Assembly: GCF_011762225.1 (NCBI RefSeq)
Contig: NZ_JAASQI010000015.1
Location: 1-39,817 of the forward strand
DNA length: 39,817 nucleotides
Direction of reading: 5' to 3'
Source: Pseudochelatococcus lubricantis
GTDB lineage: Bacteria > Pseudomonadota > Alphaproteobacteria > Rhizobiales > Beijerinckiaceae
This document shows positions 22,150 through 31,100 of this stretch, piece by piece (the first letter of the stretch is position 1; each line of letters starts with the position of its first letter). The notes under the pieces were generated by a model. That model was given only the letters and a program-made list of their open reading frames with translations, did no database searches and was not told the origin of the DNA. Position numbers and translations under genes: made by a program.

Positions 22150-24297
22150 ATGGCTACTGCCGCCCAGAAAATCATCCTGTCGCCTTCCCGCGACATCCCC
22201 TTCAACAAGCTCGTGCTCAGCCAATCGAATGTCCGACGCGTCAAGGCCGGCGTCTCGGTCGAGGAACTGGCCGAGGACATCGCCCGCCGAGGCACGCTCC
22301 TCCAGAGCCTCAATGTCCGCCCGGTCCTCGACGCCAGGGGCGATGAGACCGACATGTATGAAGTTCCCGCCGGCGGTCGCCGCTATCAGGCGCTCGCCAT
22401 CCTCGTGAAGCAGAAGCGTCTCGCCAGGAACGCGCCTGTGCCCTGCGTCGTGCGTGATCCCTCCACGTCGATTCTCGCCGAGGACGACAGCCTCGCCGAA
22501 AACACCCAGCGCGTGCCGCTGCATCCTCTCGATCAGTTCCGGGCCTTCTATGACATGCGCCGCAAGGGCATGAGCGAGGAGGAGATCGCTGCGGCCTTCT
22601 TCACGACCGCGCAGGTGGTGAAGCAGCGCCTGCGTCTGGCCTCTGTCTCGCCCACGCTCCTCGACATCTATGCCGAGGACGGCATGAAGCTCGAAGAGCT
22701 GATGGCCTTCACCGTCAATCCCGACCATGCCCGCCAGGAGCAGGTCTGGGAGGCGGTCCAGACCTCCCACAATCGCCAGCCCTGGTATATCCGCCAGTTG
22801 CTCACTGAAACCACGGTGCCGGCCACCGACAAGCGCGCCCTGTTCATCGGCATCGAAACCTATGAGCAGGCGGGCGGCAGCGTGCTGCGCGATCTCTTCC
22901 AGACCGATGGAGGCGGCTGGCTTCAGGACCCCGCGCTTCTCGACCGCCTGGTCGCGGAGAAGCTCAAGACCCTCGCCGAGGAAATCGCCGCCGAGGGCTG
23001 GAAGTGGATCACCGTCGATACCGATCTGCCCTATGGCTACGATCAGGGGCTGCGGGCGCTCGACTTCACCCTCGTCGATCTGAACGATGACGAGCGCGCG
23101 GCCCGAGAAGCCCTGCGTGAGGAATACGAACGGATCGAGGCTGAATACTCGGAAGCCGATGAGCTGCCGGACGAGATCGACCAGCGTCTCGGCGAGATCG
23201 AGACGGCGCTCGAAGCCTTCGAGAAGCGCCCGGTCATCTACGATCCGGCCGACATCGCGCGTGGCGGCGTCTTCATCAGCGTCGACCGCAATGGCGAGCC
23301 CGTCGTCGATCGCGGCTATGTGCGCCCGGAGGACGAGACGCCGGTCGGCGTCGAGGACCCCGACGGCGAGGCCGAAGCCACCGGTACCGAAGTCGCGGCA
23401 TCCGGCACCGTTCAGCGCGCCGTCATCACCATCGGCGGCCAGTCGGCCGAACCGGAGGATGACGACGAGGAAGACGTCATCAAGCCGCTGCCCGAACGGC
23501 TCGTTACCGAGCTGACTGCGCACCGCACCCTGGCGCTCCGCGATGCCGTGGGCGCCAATCCCCAGGTCGCGTTCACCGCCTTGCTGCACAAGCTCGTGCG
23601 CGACACCTTCCAGCGGACGGCCACCTCCGGCGCCAGCCTGCAGGCGTCCGTCAATCACGTATTCTTCCGCGAACAGGGCAAGGATCTCGCCGAGACGGCC
23701 TATGCCAAGTCCGTCATCCAGCGGCATGAGGACTGGAAGGCTGACCTACCAGCCGATGAGGATGCGCTGTGGGACTGGCTCGCCGTGCTCGACGACGCCA
23801 GCCGCATGGCGCTGCTCGCGCATTGCGTCAGCTATGGGATCAACGCCCTCTATGAACGGCCCAATCCCTACAGCGGCAGCGGCGTGTCGCAGTCGGGTCT
23901 CGACCGGCGTATGGCAGAGGCCGATCGACTGGCCCGCGCCACCGGCCTCGACATGGTGGACGTCGGCTTCCGACCCACGGTCGAGAACTATCTCGGCCGC
24001 GTCACCAAGCCCCGCATTCTTGCGGCCGTCCGCGAAGGCGCGGGCGAACGCGCGGCCCAGCTCATCGACCACTTGAAGAAGGGCGACATGGCCAAGGAGG
24101 CCGAACGCCTGCTGGCCGACAGTGGCTGGCTACCGGAGCCGCTGCGCCTGATCGACCATGACGAGCCGACCACGTCCGATACCTCGAAAGGCGAGGCCGA
24201 GACGGCGCTCCCAGCCTTCCTTGCCGGTGAGGACGAGGACGAGGAAACCGCCGAAGACCCGGAAGCCGAGGCGCCAGCGATGATCGCCGCGGAATGA
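22150..24297 (+). CDS. ParB/RepB/Spo0J-like protein, 715 aa
   Basis: A large ParB-family protein. The N-terminal ParB/sulfiredoxin-like domain (about residues 10-125) has YEVPAGGRRYQAL and the LAENTQRVPLHPLDQF motif, followed by an HTH region (MSEEEIAAAFFTTAQVVKQR). The middle is long and acidic, and the C-terminal third is helical. It is too large for a plain segregation ParB and is the type found in the early region of alphaproteobacterial conjugative elements. Its role is unproven: DNA binding is very likely, and a CTP-dependent clamp or nuclease function is possible. Confidence 0.8.
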   Translation: MATAAQKIILSPSRDIPFNKLVLSQSNVRRVKAGVSVEELAEDIARRGTLLQSLNVRPVLDARGDETDMYEVPAGGRRYQALAILVKQKRLARNAPVPCVVRDPSTSILAEDDSLAENTQRVPLHPLDQFRAFYDMRRKGMSEEEIAAAFFTTAQVVKQRLRLASVSPTLLDIYAEDGMKLEELMAFTVNPDHARQEQVWEAVQTSHNRQPWYIRQLLTETTVPATDKRALFIGIETYEQAGGSVLRDLFQTDGGGWLQDPALLDRLVAEKLKTLAEEIAAEGWKWITVDTDLPYGYDQGLRALDFTLVDLNDDERAAREALREEYERIEAEYSEADELPDEIDQRLGEIETALEAFEKRPVIYDPADIARGGVFISVDRNGEPVVDRGYVRPEDETPVGVEDPDGEAEATGTEVAASGTVQRAVITIGGQSAEPEDDDEEDVIKPLPERLVTELTAHRTLALRDAVGANPQVAFTALLHKLVRDTFQRTATSGASLQASVNHVFFREQGKDLAETAYAKSVIQRHEDWKADLPADEDALWDWLAVLDDASRMALLAHCVSYGINALYERPNPYSGSGVSQSGLDRRMAEADRLARATGLDMVDVGFRPTVENYLGRVTKPRILAAVREGAGERAAQLIDHLKKGDMAKEAERLLADSGWLPEPLRLIDHDEPTTSDTSKGEAETALPAFLAGEDEDEETAEDPEAEAPAMIAAE

Positions 24298-24351
24298 CGC
24301 CAAACCCCGGCGGGCGGTCGAAGCCGCCCCGCCGTCTTCATTTTCAGCTTC

Positions 24352-24383
24352 AAGGCCCGGCGATCCGTCGTCGGGCCTTTTTT
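24352..24383 (+). terminator. Rho-independent terminator after the ParB-like gene
   Basis: AAGGCCCG (24352-24359) pairs with CGGGCCTT (24372-24379) and is followed by a T run. It closes the ParB-like transcription unit. Confidence 0.8.
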
Positions 24384-24456
24384 CATTTTCAGGGAGCTCC
24401 CACCTCCGACATTTATCTACCAGCCGGCCGTCAAATGGCGGTAGCCGGTTCCCCTC

Positions 24457-24669
24457 TCAGTGGGATTTCCGCTCATAGACGTGATTGAGGTTATCGGCTT
24501 GGTGCTGGAGGCTCCTCGCCACCGTTGCAGCCGCGGCCCGGTTCGGAAACGCCCCTGTTGTCATCCCGTTCAGGCTTACGCACCACCCATCGGGCTTCTC
24601 AATGACCGTATAACGCCGTCGCTCGCCACCGATATTGGCGGACTTACCCGTCAAATAGCCACTCATCAT
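24457..24669 (-). CDS. Small DUF2188-like unknown protein
   Basis: A 70-aa protein starting at tandem ATGs (24669 or 24666), with RRYTVIEKPDGWCVSLNG and NRAAAATVARSLQHQA, similar in pattern to small DUF2188 proteins. The frame continues open upstream without an ATG to about 24820 and there encodes an acidic stretch (GNDEDEREQPIILAYGDDG). The gene may therefore once have been longer and have lost its original start by a frameshift. Confidence 0.5.
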   Translation of the reverse strand: MMSGYLTGKSANIGGERRRYTVIEKPDGWCVSLNGMTTGAFPNRAAAATVARSLQHQADNLNHVYERKSH

Positions 24670-24719
24670 GAGCGTCGATCGCCTTGTTGGTTCGGTGTGT
24701 CGGGCTTCGTCCAAATCCC

Positions 24720-25184
24720 GAAGGCCGCTCCGATAACCGTCATCGCCATACGCCAGGATGATCGGCTGCTCTCTTTCGTCTTCATCGTTGCCCGCAAAAG
24801 TGCATTTCTGCTCATGGTTTCACCTCAACAAGAGGCCGCATCAAAGCTTCGAGCGCGTATGAATTCCATCCTGACGCAACCGGCCGCTCATAGTATTCTC
24901 ATCAATTCGACCGGTGGACCTCGGCGCCATGCAACGCCATAGCGGGCCAAGCTCGTGCCCGGGCAGCTCAGACCCTCAAACATCTTCGCTTCACCATTAG
25001 GCGGGAAGTGCGGGGCAATGGCATCCCTTTAGATTGATGATCCGGCTGCTGTCTGATGCCGGACACCATCCCGCTTCCATTCGCAAACCTTGGTCCGATC
25101 CGTCTCCTGATCAATCAACCCGCAAGGGGTCGGCTTACGCGCGCGTGCCGCCCTCGGGGATTCGGAAAAGGTCCGAACGCCCGA
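24720..25184. other. Intergenic region with no clear gene
   Basis: Rightward frames here lack coding character. Leftward, ATG codons near 24815 with GAGGTG upstream open a 48-codon frame that overlaps the DUF2188-like frame and is doubtful. The rest is unassigned. Confidence 0.35.
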
Positions 25185-25268
25185 GGGTGATTGCAGAGCC
25201 GGTCAGACACTTCGGGCGCCTGTCGCGCGGGGGATGGTCCCCCGCCTCCCAAGACAGGAGCCGGAACC
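25185..25268 (+). promoter_or_regulatory. Leader hairpin sequestering the ribosome site of gene 25269
   Basis: CCTGTC (25219-25224) pairs with GACAGG (25253-25258), which overlaps the ribosome site AGGAG (25256-25260). Nested within is GCGGGGGA-TGG-TCCCCCGC (25227-25245). The segment GGCGCCTGTCGCG also echoes the 3' part of the type A leaders. Confidence 0.6.
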
Positions 25269-25433
25269 ATGTCCTATGCAGATGCCACCGCTTTCGCCGC
25301 AAGCCTAGCCACCACGCTAATGGTTTCGATCATCGTCTTCCAGGCCGGGGACGGCACTCACGGCGCCATGCCCGCCAACGAATTCGATGGCGACGAAGAA
25401 ATGGTCAGGCTGGAACTTGATCCCTTCGGCTGA
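25269..25433 (+). CDS. Small protein with one hydrophobic segment, 54 aa
   Basis: MSYADATAFAASLATTLMVS, then IIVFQAGDG and an acidic tail (EFDGDEEMVRLELDPFG). Residues 8-26 could form a short membrane helix. No family recognised. AGGAG lies 8 bases upstream, inside a stable hairpin. Its stop codon begins an 8-bp perfect hairpin (25431-25450). Confidence 0.6.
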   Translation: MSYADATAFAASLATTLMVSIIVFQAGDGTHGAMPANEFDGDEEMVRLELDPFG

Positions 25434-25450
25434 GGCGCGACAGCGCCTCA
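25431..25450 (+). terminator. Perfect hairpin beginning at the stop codon
   Basis: TGAGGCGC (25431-25438) and GCGCCTCA (25443-25450) around GACA. There is no T tract, so it may act in RNA processing or stability rather than termination. Confidence 0.45.
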
Positions 25451-25546
25451 CCCCGACGGCTCGGAGCGCAAGATCGCGTCCGGGCCTTCAGCGCTGCGCT
25501 ACCGCTCATCGCCGGCAGCGGCACCGGCTCATGCCCCGGCAAGGGA

Positions 25547-25628
25547 GAGTGAGAGTGCGGACGGGTTTTCCGTGACGGGTTGGTTGTCGGAGAGAGAGCT
25601 CCCGGCGCCCGTCCTGGAGCATCCTGCG
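25547..25628 (+). promoter_or_regulatory. Structured 5' leader (type A, copy 3)
   Basis: Outer stem GACGGG (25574-25579) with CCCGTC (25608-25613); inner stem GGAG (25589-25592) with CTCC (25599-25602), loop AGAGAG. TGGAG follows, 12 bases from the ATG at 25629. GAGAGTGCGGAC and CCGTGACGGGTTG are shared with copy 1. Confidence 0.65.
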
Positions 25629-26186
25629 ATGGCCCTTGCACCTCAAACCACCTTCGCCCCGATCGGCGACATCCTCGCGCATCAGATCCTGCCCCGGCTG
25701 CGCCTTGCCGCGAAGCTGCCGCTGCGCATCACCTGCATCGGCACGGCCCGCTATGTCGGCACCGACGAGGCCGACAGCTTCGACCGCAGCGTCTTTCTCG
25801 GCGACCGCCCGTCGCTGGAGAACGCCACCAGCTTCGCGGCCGTTTCGGTCAGGCGCGGCGGCATTGGCGTGAGACAAGATAAGACGCTGCGCTTTCATCC
25901 ACGCTTCGCCGTCATCCAGGACAACGATCAGAATCTGGTTCTGGCCGGCGAAATCCGCGCCGGGATCATTCTCTGGCAACAGCCCGTCGCCAGCGACGGC
26001 GAGGCCCGCCGGATCGTGACCGAAGCCAGCCGCCTGCGCGGACTGGCTTTCGCCGCCTCCGGCCGGGGCGAGCAGCGTGCGGCCCGCAATCATCGCCACC
26101 AGGCCGGCCTGCTCGAAGCACGCCTGGTCGACCCCTTCTGGCGCGAGGCCGCCGCCGATCTGCTCCGGCTGCCACAGGCCGCCTGA
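25629..26186 (+). CDS. Unknown protein of integrative elements, 185 aa
   Basis: A soluble alpha/beta protein (LPLRITCIGTARYVGTDEAD in the first third, HPRFAVIQDNDQNLVLAGEI in the middle) with a helical Arg/Ala-rich C-terminus. I do not recognise a family. It follows a type A leader and heads a run of small conserved unknown genes that ends at 27992. The clean codon bias and ordered spacing support a real gene. Confidence 0.7.
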   Translation: MALAPQTTFAPIGDILAHQILPRLRLAAKLPLRITCIGTARYVGTDEADSFDRSVFLGDRPSLENATSFAAVSVRRGGIGVRQDKTLRFHPRFAVIQDNDQNLVLAGEIRAGIILWQQPVASDGEARRIVTEASRLRGLAFAASGRGEQRAARNHRHQAGLLEARLVDPFWREAAADLLRLPQAA

Positions 26187-26213
26187 TCCCATCCCCCGAT
26201 TTCCACCCATCCG

Positions 26214-26237
26214 ACCCGGCGCTTCGCTTCGCCGGGT
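26214..26237 (+). terminator. Intercistronic hairpin
   Basis: ACCCGGCG (26214-26221) and CGCCGGGT (26230-26237), followed by TCTC. It may be a weak terminator or processing site between genes of the small-protein cluster. Confidence 0.45.
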
Positions 26238-26258
26238 TCTCACCTATGGAGTTTTCCC

Positions 26259-26660
26259 ATGCCGAAATTCGTAGTCAGCAAAGGCCACGACGCCTTCGTC
26301 TATTACGAAACCGTCCTAGAGGCCGACACGCCCGAAGAGGCGCGAAGTCTCGTCCGGAGCGTTCATTACGAAGGCGCATGGCTCCCCACCGGCTATGTGC
26401 AGGAGTTCGACGATTACGAGATCGACGAGCATAGCGGCGTTCGCCTCCTCGAAGACGGTGAAGCCGTAGAGGCCTTCCTGACCATCGGCGTCACCGCCCA
26501 GGAGCGCGACGCCTTGCTGGCGGGGCTGCGCCTCCTCCAGCTCGCCCTGGGGCGCGGCGATCTCGAACCTGCGCTCGAAAACATCGTCACCAATGACGGC
26601 GCGCATACCGGCCTCGATCCGACTCGTATCGACGCTCTGTGCGAACGCATCAACGTCTAG
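26259..26660 (+). CDS. Unknown acidic protein, 133 aa
   Basis: Begins MPKFVVSKGHDAFVYYETVL and resembles a small domain in which a beta-strand N-terminus (DUF-type, with EADTPEEARSLV) leads into helices (AQERDALLAGLRLLQLALGR). The C-terminal part could bind a partner. No catalytic motif. A purine-rich TATGGAG lies upstream. It is followed without a gap by the 64-aa gene. Confidence 0.65.
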   Translation: MPKFVVSKGHDAFVYYETVLEADTPEEARSLVRSVHYEGAWLPTGYVQEFDDYEIDEHSGVRLLEDGEAVEAFLTIGVTAQERDALLAGLRLLQLALGRGDLEPALENIVTNDGAHTGLDPTRIDALCERINV

Positions 26661-26669
26661 GTGGTGGCG

Positions 26670-26864
26670 ATGTATGAGACCTACCTGCGCCTCGACATCC
26701 TGGTCTGGGACAGCGAGCGCGCCGTAATCCGCGCCGCGCGCTGCAAGCTGGCTTTATCGGCCCGGCGCGATCCCGCACTGCGGGGCGCGCGAAAGCGGTT
26801 CTATCGCGACATGCTGCGCCACCATGCCGATGCCCAGCGGCTTGTGGCGCAGTTCCGCCTCTGA
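26670..26864 (+). CDS. Small basic unknown protein, 64 aa
   Basis: MYETYLRLDILVWDSERAVI, then AARCKLALSARRDPALRG: a basic, helical protein. The ATG at 26670 has AGGTGG 6 bases upstream; a GTG at 26661 directly after the previous stop is the alternative. It is probably co-transcribed with the 133-aa gene. Confidence 0.55.
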   Translation: MYETYLRLDILVWDSERAVIRAARCKLALSARRDPALRGARKRFYRDMLRHHADAQRLVAQFRL

Positions 26865-26896
26865 CGCTTCCGCACCGCGTCCATCCCTTGAACCTC

Positions 26897-26916
26897 GCCC
26901 GGCCATCGCGCCGGGC
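26897..26916 (+). terminator. Hairpin before gene 26939
   Basis: GCCCGG (26897-26902) and CCGGGC (26911-26916), followed by TTTCTCGTTT, so it is a plausible terminator or attenuator. It ends about 10 bases before the CAGGAG of the next gene. Confidence 0.5.
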
Positions 26917-26938
26917 TTTCTCGTTTCAGGAGCCTGAC

Positions 26939-27355
26939 ATGGCCAACTACTTTACCCATTTCTCGTGCCTTCTTGACGTCGGCACGCCCGATAATGCCGC
27001 CCGAGCGCTCGACCTCTACAACAAGCTTTCGGAGGAAGGCGCTTCCGAAGAACCGCCGTCCGAGGGGTTTCTCCTATCGATCCAGCCGGAGCACGGGGGT
27101 GGCCGGCTCTGGATGCGCGATGACCAGACAGGCGATCCCGAGCGTCTGCTCCAGTTCGTGAAGATCTGCGCGACCGAGTTCCGCCTCAGTGGTCTCTGGG
27201 GCTTCCAATACGCTAACACCTGCTCGCGGCCGCGCCTCGACGGTTTCGGCGGCGGCGCTCATGTCCTCGACCTCGCCACCGGCGAGACGGTGGCATGGAC
27301 CTACACCGATGGCTGGCTCGCCCAGGTTCTCGATGGAGGCGGCTCAGATGAGTAA
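26939..27355 (+). CDS. Unknown protein, 138 aa, of integrative elements
   Basis: MANYFTHFSCLLDVGTPDNA, with LLSIQPEHGGGRLWMRDD and FVKICATEFRLSGLWGFQYA. It reads as a small alpha/beta domain without catalytic residues that I can name. CAGGAG precedes the ATG. The last 8 bases overlap the start of the 214-aa gene at 27348, so the two are coupled. Confidence 0.65.
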   Translation: MANYFTHFSCLLDVGTPDNAARALDLYNKLSEEGASEEPPSEGFLLSIQPEHGGGRLWMRDDQTGDPERLLQFVKICATEFRLSGLWGFQYANTCSRPRLDGFGGGAHVLDLATGETVAWTYTDGWLAQVLDGGGSDE

Positions 27356-27992
27356 GGTCATCGAAACCACGGTCTATCAGCTCGACGAGCTTGCTGACGC
27401 CGCCAAGGAGAAGGCCCGCGATTGGTATCGCGAAGGCGGCTTCGACTACGACTGGTATGATGCCGTTTACGAGGATTTCCAACAGATCGCGGAAATCCTC
27501 GGCCTTCGGCTGAAAACCCGCAGCATGCGGCTCAACGGCGTCGGCTCCTGGCAGAAGCCCTGCATCTGGTTTCGGGGGTTCTGGAGCCAGGGCGACGGCG
27601 CCTGCTTCGAGACCTTCTATTCCTACCGGAAAAACGCCCCGCGCCGCATCAGGGAACACGCGCCGCAAGACGCCGAACTGCACTGCATCGCCGATGCACT
27701 TCAGGCGGTCCAGCGGCGTAATTTCTACCAGCTTAGCGCCGAGGCGAACCATCGCGGTCACTACTACCACGAATACTGCATGACGATCTCGGTCGAGCGC
27801 GACAGTCCAACCTATCAGGATATGACGGCCGATGCGGAAGACACCGTGGCCGAGGCGCTGCGCGACCTAGCCCGTTGGCTCTATCGGCAGCTCGAACGCG
27901 AATACGAGTGTCTCGCCTCGGACGAGGCCGTCGACGAGGCGATCACCGCCAACGAATACACGTTCACGGCAACCGGCCGTCGCTTCGGCTGA
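27348..27992 (+). CDS. Conserved mobile-element protein, 214 aa, function unknown
   Basis: MSKVIETTVYQLDELADAAK, then EKARDWYREGGFDYDWYDAV, FRGFWSQGDGACFETFYSYR and a C-terminal helix (EALRDLARWLYRQLEREYEC). Aromatic residues are strongly enriched. Homologues on phages and plasmids are sometimes labelled antitoxin of a toxin-antitoxin stability system; I recall this label but see nothing in the sequence that proves it. It overlaps the upstream gene by 8 bases and is followed by a strong terminator. Confidence 0.7.
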   Translation: MSKVIETTVYQLDELADAAKEKARDWYREGGFDYDWYDAVYEDFQQIAEILGLRLKTRSMRLNGVGSWQKPCIWFRGFWSQGDGACFETFYSYRKNAPRRIREHAPQDAELHCIADALQAVQRRNFYQLSAEANHRGHYYHEYCMTISVERDSPTYQDMTADAEDTVAEALRDLARWLYRQLEREYECLASDEAVDEAITANEYTFTATGRRFG

Positions 27993-28000
27993 ACCCGGCA

Positions 28001-28030
28001 AGCGTCCTGCCATTCGGCAGGGCGCTTTTT
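28001..28030 (+). terminator. Rho-independent terminator of the small-protein cluster
   Basis: AGCGTCCTGCC (28001-28011) pairs with GGCAGGGCGCT (28016-28026) apart from one T-G wobble, loop ATTC, followed by a T run. Confidence 0.8.
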
Positions 28031-28063
28031 GCATGCCAGCCACGGCCCACCTTTCGAGAGTCA

Positions 28064-28150
28064 GAGGAGGCCGGGACGGGTTTGAGCCTGTGCGGTCGAG
28101 AGAGAGCGCTGCGCGGCTCGATCCTGTCCTGCTCTCCCGAGGTCTCCTCC
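28064..28150 (+). promoter_or_regulatory. Structured 5' leader (type A, diverged copy 4)
   Basis: Outer stem GGACGGG (28074-28080) with CCTGTCC (28123-28129), using a G-U pair where copies 1-3 have G-C; inner stem TCGAG (28096-28100) with CTCGA (28117-28121). GGAGG near 28066 can also pair with CCTCC (28146-28150) directly before the ATG. Confidence 0.55.
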
Positions 28151-31100
28151 ATGAACATGATTTCCGCATCTGCGGCGGCATCGGTCGCCGGGCCGCTTCC
28201 GCTTGTCCCCGACAGCCATGCCGCCACGTCCGTCTTTTCGGCGGCAGCTCTTCTTCTGCCCCACCTCGAGCGCGGCCAGCGCATCGACGCCGCCACGCTT
28301 CGCAGCGCGATGGAAACCGCCTTCGGCGCGTCCGATACCGCTGGCGCCTGGGACTGGAAAACCGCCTATGACGCCTGCGAGGCCGCGATCGTCCTGTTCC
28401 TGCGCAAGTACGGAAAGGCGCTTTTCCGTAAAGCCGGTTCGCCAGCCGATAGCCTGCCGCTGCTGACACGGATCGCCGGGCTGCTGCCGACCCATACACG
28501 CCGCTCGGAGGAGGCGCAGACCTTCCAGCAATTCTCCACCCCGATCCCACTGGGGCTGGCAGCGGCGACCGCCGCCGCCATCACGCCCGCCGACCGGGTT
28601 CTGGAACCCTCGGCCGGGACCGGACTGCTCGCCATCCTGGCCGAGATCGCCGGCGGCGCCCTCGTCCTCAACGAGCTGGCCGAGATGCGCGCCGGTCTAC
28701 TTTCCTCCCTCTTTCCCGCCTTGTCCGTCACGCGTTTCGACGCGGCGCAGATCGACGATCACCTCGATCCTGCCCTGGTCCCGTCCGTGGTGCTGATGAA
28801 CCCGCCGTTCTCGGCGCTGGCGAATGTCCAGGGCCGCGTCGCCGATGCCGCCTTCCGCCACGTCGCTTCGGCGCTTGCGCGCCTTGCGCCCGGCGGGCGG
28901 CTGGTGACGATCACCGGCGCGAGCTTCGCCCCCGATAATCCTGCCTGGACCCCGGCCTTCGTCCGGCTGCAGGAGCGCGGTCGCGTGGTCTTCTCTGCCG
29001 CAGTCGATGGTTCTGTCTATGCCAAGCATGGCACGACGATCGATACCCGGATCACCGTCATCGACAAGCTGCCCGCCGACGATCCGGCAGTCTTCCCAAC
29101 CTCTCCCGGCGCCGCACCGGATGCCGCCACCCTGATGGCCTGGATCGGCGCGAGCCTGCCCGCGCGGCAGCCTGTCGATCCTTCAGTCGTTGTTCCGGTT
29201 GCCGCAGCGCCTGCGCCTCGCACCGTGCGCGGCTATATCGCCGCCACCGCGAAAGCCGCCCGCCCGGCGCCGCAGACCGAACCGGAAGCCGCACCGCTCG
29301 ACTATGAGATCGTCGATTGGCAGCCGGCCGAGGGCGGCCACATCACCGACGCCATCTATGAGGAATACGGGCTTCAGGTCATCCGTATTCCCGGCGCCCA
29401 GCCTCATCCAACCCAGCTCGTCCAGTCGGCGGCGATGGCGAGCGTCGCCCCGCCGAAGCCCAGCTACCGGCCGCATCTGCCAAAGACCATTCTCGGTCTT
29501 CTGTCCGACGCGCAGCTTGAGACCGTCATCTATGCCGGCCAGGCCCATGCCGACCATCTCGCCGGGGCCTGGACCGTCGACGAGACCTGCGATGTGGTCA
29601 GCGCGGCGGCCGAGGACGCCAAGAACGCCGTCCGCTTCCGGCAAGGCTTCTTCGTCGGTGACGGCACCGGCGTCGGCAAGGGGCGGGAATCCGCCGCCAT
29701 CATCCTCGACAACTGGATGCAGGGCCGCCGCAAGGCCGTCTGGATCTCCAAATCCGACAAATTGCTGGAAGACGCACAGCGTGACTGGTCGGCGCTCGGC
29801 ATGGAGCGCCTCCTGGTTACGCCGCTGTCGCGCTTCCCGCAGGGCAAGCCCGTGACGCTGCCCGAAGGCATCCTTTTCACGACCTATGCCACGCTACGCT
29901 CAGACGACCGCGGCGATAGGGTTTCACGCGTCAAACAGATCGTCGAATGGTTGGGCGAGGATTTCGATGGAGTGATCGTCTTCGACGAGGCGCATTCGAT
30001 GCAGAACGCCGCAGGCGGCAAGGGAGAACGGGGCGATGTCGCTGCCAGCCAGCAGGGCCGAGCCGGGCTTCGCCTCCAGCACGCCCTGCCGGATGCCCGC
30101 ATCGTCTATGTCTCCGCGACCGGCGCCACTACGGTCCACAACCTCGCCTATGCCCAGCGCCTTGGCCTTTGGGGCGGCGAGGATTTCCCCTTCGCCACGC
30201 GGGCCGAATTCGTCGAGGCTATCGAGGGCGGCGGCGTCGCGGCGATGGAGGTTCTGGCCCGGGACATGCGCGCCCTCGGCCTCTACACCGCCCGGTCGCT
30301 GTCCTTCGCCGGCGTCGAATACGAGCTGGTCGAGCATGAGCTGACCCCCGAACAGACCCGCATCTACGATGCCTATGCCGGGGCCTTCGCCATCATTCAC
30401 AACAATCTGGATGCTGCGATGGAAGCGGCCAATATTACCGGCAGCACGGGCACCCTGAATCGGCAGGCGAAATCCGCCGCGCGCTCGGCCTTCGAGTCGG
30501 CCAAGCAGCGGTTTTTCGGCCACCTCCTGACCAGCATGAAAACCCCGACGCTGCTCCGCTCCATCGCATCCGATCTGGAGGCGGGCCATTCGGCCGTGAT
30601 CCAGATCGTCTCGACCGGCGAGGCGCTTATGGAACGCCGGCTGGCCGAGCTGCCGACCGAGGAATGGAACGACGTCCGCGTGGACATCACCCCGAGGGAA
30701 TATGTCCTGGACTACCTTGCCCATTCCTTCCCGGTGCAGCTCTACGAGCCGTTCACCGACTCGGAGGGCAATATGTCGTCGCGGCCCGTCATGCGCGACG
30801 GCCAGCCCGTCGAAAGCCGCGAAGCGGTCGCCCGCCGCGACGAGCTGATCGCAAAGCTCGCCAGCCTGCCGCCGGTCCCCGGTGCGCTGGACCAGCTCAT
30901 TCAGCATTTCGGCACCGATACCGTGGCTGAAGTGACGGGCCGGTCGCGGCGCATCATCCGCAAGGCTGGCAAGGGCGTCACTGTTGATCGCCTTGTCGTC
31001 GAGAACCGCGCAGCTTCGGCCAACCTGGCCGAAACCCAGGCGTTCATGGACGACGGCAAGCAGGTTCTGGTGTTCTCCGACGCCGGCGGCACCGGCCGCA

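Noticed and set aside
21970-23727. A 585-codon minus-strand frame opposite the ParB-like gene.
   Set aside because: It overlaps a gene with recognisable ParB motifs and shows no domain of its own.
24720-24830. A 48-codon minus frame starting near 24815 with GAGGTG upstream.
   Set aside because: The product lacks family features and overlaps the better DUF2188-like frame; possibly a damaged start of that gene, but unproven.
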